NCBI GenBank assembly: GCA_963682025.1
Contig: OY821519.1
Span: 195,642,920-195,706,919, forward strand
DNA from: Cordilura impudica
Taxonomy: Eukaryota; Arthropoda; Insecta; Diptera; Scathophagidae
Length of the DNA stretch: 64,000 bases
Reading direction: 5' to 3'
Part shown: positions 59,333 to 64,000 of the stretch, one piece after another
Layout of the letters: each line of letters opens with the position of its first letter
How positions within the stretch are numbered: position 1 is the first letter of the stretch
Program-made: the position numbers and the translations under genes
Notes under the pieces: generated by a model
What the model was told of the DNA's origin: nothing
The model's database searches: none
What the model saw: the letters and a program-made list of their open reading frames with translations, nothing else

Positions 59333-60370
59333 ATTTCACTAAGCTGTGTTCCGCGAGCGAGTCGCGTCCGCTTCCGCGCGTTTGGCAGCCACACCCGTGC
59401 TGCCGCGCAGTTGTTGTCAACTTATTTAATCGCCAAAATATATTTTTCAGATCATTGCGATATTTTAGCTGAGCTGTGATCCGCGAGTGCGTCGTATCCG
59501 CATCCGTCGCGTTCGCGTTCGCGTCCGCATCCGCACTCCGCGCGCCTCGCGCCACTTCCTCGCAGCTACTACCCGTGCTGCCGCTTAGTTCCCGTTAACT
59601 TATTTTAATTTCTAAAACATATTTTTTAAAGCATTGCGATATTTTAGCTGAGCTGCATTCCGAAAGCGCGTCGCGTCCTAGTCCGCGGTCGCGCGCCGCG
59701 TCGCGTCCGCGCGCCTCGCGCCACTTCCTCGCAGCTACTACCCGTGCTGCCGCTTAGTTCTCGTTAACTTATTTTAATTCCTAAAACATATTTTTTAAAG
59801 CATTGTGATATTTTAGCTGAGCTGTGTTCCAAGAGCGCGTCGCGTCCGCATCCGTCGCGTCCGAGTCCGCGGTCGCGCACCGCGGTCCGCTTCCGTGCGT
59901 TTGGCAGCTACACTCGTGCTGCCGCGCAGTTATTGTCAACTTATTTTAATCGCCAAAATATATTTTTCAGATCATTGCGATATTTTAGCTGAGCTGTGTT
60001 CCGCGAGCGCGTCGCGTCCGCATCCGTTGCGTCCGCGTCCGCGCGCCTCGCGCCGCTTCCTCGCAGCTACTACCCGTGCCTCCGCTTAGTTCTCGTTAAC
60101 TTATTTTAATTCCTAAAACATATTTTTTAGAGCATTGTGATATTTTAGCTGAGCTGTGTTCCAAGAGCGCGTCGCGTCCGCATCCGTCGCGTCCGAGTCC
60201 GCGGTCGCGCACCGCGCGCCGCTTCCGCGCGTTTGGCAACCACACCTGTGCTGCCGCGCAGCTGTTGCCAACTTATTTTAATTGTCAAAATATATTTTCC
60301 AGATCATTCCGATATTCTAGCTAAGCTGTATTCCCCGTGCGCGTAGCTTCCGCGCAACGAAATTATGCTA
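59333..60370. repeat. CpG-rich tandem array in Helitron D
   Basis: Six to seven units of about 165-180 bp. Each has an AT-rich half ('gcgatattttagctgagctg', 'tttaattcctaaaacatat') and a GC-rich half full of CpG ('cgcgtcgcgtccgcatccgt'). Unit starts lie near 59457, 59636, 59806, 59976, 60138 and 60305. Confidence 0.85.
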
Positions 60371-60699
60371 TTGAAAAGAATACTCATTTTAAATGCATTT
60401 ACTGTAGGACATATATTGAGAGCAGTATGCAAATGTTTACTAAAATAAATATTTAACAAAATTCATTAAATAAAACTATGTAAAAATTTAAGAATGAATT
60501 TGGGGAGTAAGTTCAATTTTTATTTCGATTAAAAATGGCGAATTTGTTCATTTCTTGTGGGTACCTTTTTTTAAGTTTGGGGAATTTGTTCACCGTGTAG
60601 TTATTTCCGTGTAAACCAAATGTCAGAGAAATCCGTTGAAAAGTACAAATTTGTATAGGGAAGAAATATACCACACAACAAAATATGAATTTTATATGA

Positions 60700-61910
60700 A
60701 ACTTGGGCGTAAAAGTAGGCGTGGTCGGTAAAATCATATGGCGACCTTCCATGGAATATGTACTCAATTTCGGAGAAAGCCATTGAAAAATATAAGTTTG
60801 TATAGCAATCAAATAAAGAAACAAATAAAAGGATAAAATAAGTTTTATATACATAGAAGTTGGCGCAAAGTAGGCATGGCCTTGTAAGAAGAGATCGTGT
60901 GGCCAAATTTTAGACATCCCTTGAAAAATAAAAATTTCTATAGTGCACAAATATACCAAAAAACAGAAAATTAATGTTGTATAAAAAGTGGGCGTAGAAG
61001 TAGGCGTGGCCGGCAAGAATGATATGGCGACCTCTCTGGAGTACAGAGATCGTGTGTAGCAAATTTCAGAGAAATCCGTTTAAAAAAAAATTGTGTATGG
61101 AACAAATGTACCAAAAAACAGAATATGAATTGTATACAAAAAGTGGGCGTAACAGTAGGCGTGACCGGTACGAAGAATATGTCGACCTTCCCTGGAGCAG
61201 AGAGATCGTGTGCACCAAATTTCAGAGAAATCGGTTGAAAAATAAAAATTTGTATAGTGAACAAATATACCAAAATACAGAAAATGAATTGTATATAAAA
61301 AAAGGGCGTAAAAGTAGGCGTGGTCGATAAAAAGTATATGGTGACCTTAGCTGGAGTACAGGGATCGTGTTTTCCGAATTTCAGAGAAATCTGTTAACAA
61401 ATAAAAGTTTCTATAGTGCACAAATATACCAAAAAACAGAAAATTAATTTTGTATAAAAAGTGGGCGTAGAAGTAGGCGTGGCCGGCAAGAATCATATGG
61501 CGACCTCTCTGGAGTACAGAGATCGTGTGTACCAAATTTCAGAGAAATGCGTTGAAAAATAAAAATTTGTATAGCGAACAAATATACCAAAATACAGAAA
61601 ATGAATTGTATATAAAAAGTGGGCGTAAAAGTAGGCGTGGTCGATAAAAAGTATATGGTGACCTTAGCTGGAGTACAGGGATCTCGTTTACCGAATTTCA
61701 GAGAAATCTGTTAACAAATAAAAATTTGTATAGTGAACAAATATGAATAACACAGAAAATGAATTTTACATAAAAAGTGGGCGTAAAAGTAGGCGTGGGC
61801 GGTAAAAAGTATATGGCGACCTTTCCTGGGGTATAGAGATCGTGTGTATAAAATTTCAGGAAAATCCGTTGAAAAATAAAAATTTGTATAGCGGTCAAAC
61901 AAACAAACAA
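60700..61910. repeat. ~160-bp tandem array in Helitron D
   Basis: Eight units, each with 'aagtgggcgtaaaagtaggc', a 'gtggccgg' word, 'tatatggcgacctt', 'gagatcgtgtgtaccaaat' and 'ttcagagaaatc'. Alternate units are closer to each other (61312 and 61630), which shows a ~315-bp higher-order period. It ends with (CAAA)n at 61896-61919. Confidence 0.85.
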
Positions 61911-62064
61911 ACAAACAAACAGAAAATGAATTTTATATATATAGATTGATTCTGCAAAATTTTTGCAGAGAATAATAATCAAGCAACGGGCCGCAAAACA
62001 TAACAAGCCGCATGGGCACCGCGGCTTGGTCATGCCTGGTATATACTATGAACTCTGGAGAATT

Positions 62065-62080
62065 TTCAGATAAAGAGATA
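62065..62080 (+). repeat. Target duplication, left, of the LINE
   Basis: TTCAGATAAAGAGATA, identical to 63076-63091. Confidence 0.9.
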
Positions 62081-63075
62081 TAAAGAGACATATCTTCCAC
62101 CTATGAAATCTTTGCAATCGACACAGAACAAAGCACAGAAAATTGTTTTTAATCTTCCATTACGATTTTCGACTACTGATTTATTCAAAAATTAGGCTAA
62201 AATGATACTTCCAATATGTGGACTTGTTAGGCAGCAGCTGTTGATTATATCTTCAAGTCTATTAATGGTATTGGATCTAAGACCATACGATTTACTCCAA
62301 ATATGTTACTTTCGCATAGAAATACAAGGCAAGCGATGGATTTATCTGTATAAAGATGTCGCCTTGAACTAACCAAGCAAGCTATAAGATTTGTAGGCCC
62401 AGTTGAGTACAATCACCTACCAGATAATTTGAAAAGCATTTCAGTTTTGTCTACTTTTAAAAATAGCTTAAAACAATTTTTTTGCAAAATTTTGAAATTC
62501 TTCCTACAAATTGAAACAAAATCCTTATAATGCAACATAATTATGAATTTTTTATTATGTAGTAAAATAATGTATACTAGCAGATTCCAGCCCTCGAAAT
62601 TCGAGTGCAAATTCTAGGAAATTTTATTTTTTCATTAAATAAAGACCCTAAAGTTATGCTAATCAATTATAGCCAATTTACAAATCAACACAAAAAACAA
62701 ACTCATTTTTATAACAAACACATTAACAAATTTAATAAACACACACTTAGCATTGTATAATTTTATGTATGTGTTAGTAGCAACTTTAAGTGCAATTTAC
62801 TCAAAATAAAGGAAAAAATTTAAAAATCTGTTAATCCGAAAAATGGCTAAAAAGAAATACCTTTCAAATAATATATGTTTGGTCAAAATCGGGATAAAAT
62901 GGTAGAACAAAACATCGGTCACAAGTAATCCCCTATCCTATTAATAATTTAGATATAATTTTTTATTCTTAGTTGCCTACTAGCCTCTTTCAAGCCATAT
63001 TTGGCGCTGGGGCATATATTTGTAATTTTGTAATGTATAAATGTAATGAATAAATATACAATTTTAAAAAAAAAA
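62081..63075 (+). mobile_element. 5'-truncated LINE with exact target duplication
   Basis: The body begins after the left duplication and ends in an A run at 63066-63075 directly before the right duplication. Broken frames near 62120-62490 encode LQSTQNKAQKIVFNLPLRFS and NHLPDNLKSISVLSTF, the C-terminal region of a non-LTR RT protein. Helitron B at 62577-62953 splits its 3' UTR. The exact 16-bp duplication marks target-primed insertion. Confidence 0.8.
62577..62953 (-). mobile_element. Helitron family B inside the LINE
   Basis: Minus strand starts TCTAAATTATTAATAGG at 62953 and ends with the hairpin GCACTCGAATTTCGAG and CTAG at 62577-62580. Flanks are A and T. The LINE 3' UTR continues on both sides. 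Confidence 0.85.
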
Positions 63076-63091
63076 TTCAGATAAAGAGATA
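63076..63091 (+). repeat. Target duplication, right, of the LINE
   Basis: Second copy of TTCAGATAAAGAGATA, directly after the A run. Confidence 0.9.
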
Positions 63092-63330
63092 AGCTCCCAA
63101 CTTTCAGATATCTTAAGCTCAACCCTGGTGGTGAAGAACATCATAAGGTCCCTAAATGCTGCGCTCCACAAAAATTCACAGGTGTTGGCCCAATATATTT
63201 GGATGCAGTGTAGAAGGAATGAACAATTACCGCGTCTGCATACATTCTATACCTTAATACATCAATTCGCACAGGGCACTTTAGTTTTGCATATTAAGGT
63301 CCTGTAAACTTAAACTTTTCTTATATTCCA
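63092..63330. other. Coding-like DNA right of the LINE insertion
   Basis: Once the LINE is set aside, a plus-strand frame runs from 62050 through the duplication and on to a stop near 63307. It includes SSTLVVKNIIRSLNAALHKN and RRNEQLPRLHTFYTLIHQF. The minus strand is also open here (YIGPTPVNFCGAQHLGTLMM). One of the two may be a host exon relic. I recognise neither. Confidence 0.35.
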
Positions 63331-64000
63331 TTGGAAATAAAAATTGACTTTTAGAAATGTATGAACTAATCAGGGATTGTCATGATAAGTTTTGTTTTTT
63401 TGTATGTGAGCAGATCAAAAAGTCACCAGTGATTCTGACGTGTCACTATGAATTTCAAGTGACCAGCACAACCTCATTACTCTGACCACCAACTGGAATA
63501 CGTTACACAAACCGTTGGCAAATTAAAAACTTTAACGAAACACATTTTTTAATACATTAATTGCCAATGAATTCTGCCTTTGCTTCTCACATCGTGTGTT
63601 TGTGGTTGGAATGACTTGAAGCTAACTAAATGGAGAATTACATTTTTTTTAATGTTTCCCTAGTTAATTTAAATTTCTGTACCCTGGAAACTCTATTTAT
63701 AAGGATATTATACATTTTATCACTTTTTCACAATGCTTATCTGGTAACATTTTCTTTTTATTACTTTACACCCAAAAAGAAAATACATTTTACCATTTTA
63801 CCTGTTGCTCATATAAACAGTAATTCTAATTAGAATTTAATGCAAACTTTTCTGTTTTCCCTATACATACTCATATATATACTTATATATATATAATATA
63901 TATATATATATTTACATGCGTATTTTTTTATTTCATTCTTATTGTATTATGTATGTAAAATGTACGAAATACTTTAAAAGGATTTTCTCATTTCAAAGGT
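63331..64000. other. AT-rich tail with (TA)n
   Basis: No gene or known repeat seen. A TA-rich microsatellite lies at about 63872-63912. Confidence 0.6.

Larger units (their letters stand above)
58801..61945 (-). mobile_element. Helitron family D, complete 3.1 kb copy
   Basis: On the minus strand it starts TCTATATATATAAAATTC at 61945 (after A) and ends with CCGG...CCGG hairpin DNA, then TAAAAACAGCTAG at 58801 followed by T. Both termini and the A/T target are as expected. The interior is two tandem arrays: 59333-60370 (CpG-rich) and 60700-61910. No helicase coding was seen, so it is non-autonomous. Confidence 0.75.
55100..62038 (-). mobile_element. hAT transposon with nested Helitrons
   Basis: Ends: left CAGGCCTGACCAAC, right (complement) CAGGCATGACCAAG, typical hAT termini, with GC-rich 'gcgggcc' words inside both. 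Flanking octamers are ATATAGAC (55092-55099) and GTATATAC (62039-62046), an 8-bp target duplication with two changes. A transposase C-terminus lies at 57960-58260. The 3' end of one Helitron (55261) and a whole Helitron (58801-61945) lie inside. Confidence 0.75.

Noticed and set aside
59286..59555. Frame rich in Ala/Asp/Asn (ADADANANATDADT)
   Set aside because: Produced by reading the CpG-rich tandem units; the pattern is simple-sequence and not shared across units in frame.
60513..62033. Minus-strand frames of 60-170 codons with repeated F/Y/L-rich patterns
   Set aside because: They repeat with the ~160-bp tandem unit and show no domain. They arise from the array period, not from a gene.

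Overview
The window is AT-rich eukaryotic DNA made almost entirely of transposable elements in various states of decay. It looks like intergenic or heterochromatic sequence from a higher fly. That guess rests on an LTR retrotransposon of mdg1/412 type, on Penelope, Helitron, jockey-like, hAT and mariner families typical of flies, and on a broken copy of a chaperonin gene (CCT theta) of animal type. No intact host gene, tRNA, rRNA or CRISPR array was found. Family names come from recognising protein motifs by eye; no database was searched.

Region by region. 1-5275: the 5' part of a minus-strand mdg1/412-type element (LTR, tRNA-Arg primer site, three small leader ORFs, gag, and pol up to just before integrase). 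5631-11672: a long-terminal-inverted-repeat DNA transposon. It is interrupted by a dead mariner-like element (7140-8355) and by a second long-TIR transposon of what looks like the same coding family (8385-10395). 11676-15562: a Helitron, an AT-rich desert, a Tc1/mariner fragment and Helitron debris. 15565-17830: a Penelope-like element with a long intact RT plus GIY-YIG ORF and a hammerhead-like 3' motif. 18955-21800: a jockey-like LINE split by a composite Helitron (19663-21371). 22070-23578: a CCT-theta pseudogene. 23590-26480: two more LINE fragments in opposite orientation. 26514-28090: two head-to-tail copies of an ~0.8 kb dispersed repeat, called repeat A here. 28179-31840: a second copy of the composite Helitron with a 1.85 kb insertion.

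34094-39960 holds LINE pieces, a decayed Penelope element on the minus strand and more repeat A. 40083-42137 is a TIR-flanked element whose broken gene keeps a recognisable 71-bp intron. 42358-50217 holds repeat A copies, an integrase fragment, foldback elements and Helitrons. 51540-54525 is a minisatellite of ~20-bp units, interrupted by another dispersed repeat. 55100-62038 is a hAT element with an imperfect 8-bp target duplication. It carries the end of one Helitron and a whole second Helitron, the latter with CpG-rich tandem units. 62081-63075 is a 5'-truncated LINE with an exact 16-bp target duplication, itself carrying a Helitron. The DNA outside the hAT and LINE insertions (54860-55099, 62039-62080, 63092-63330) has open frames and may be a relic of a host exon.

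The genes do not form a pathway. What the window records is nested insertion history: several insertions can be ordered from target duplications and from which element interrupts which.
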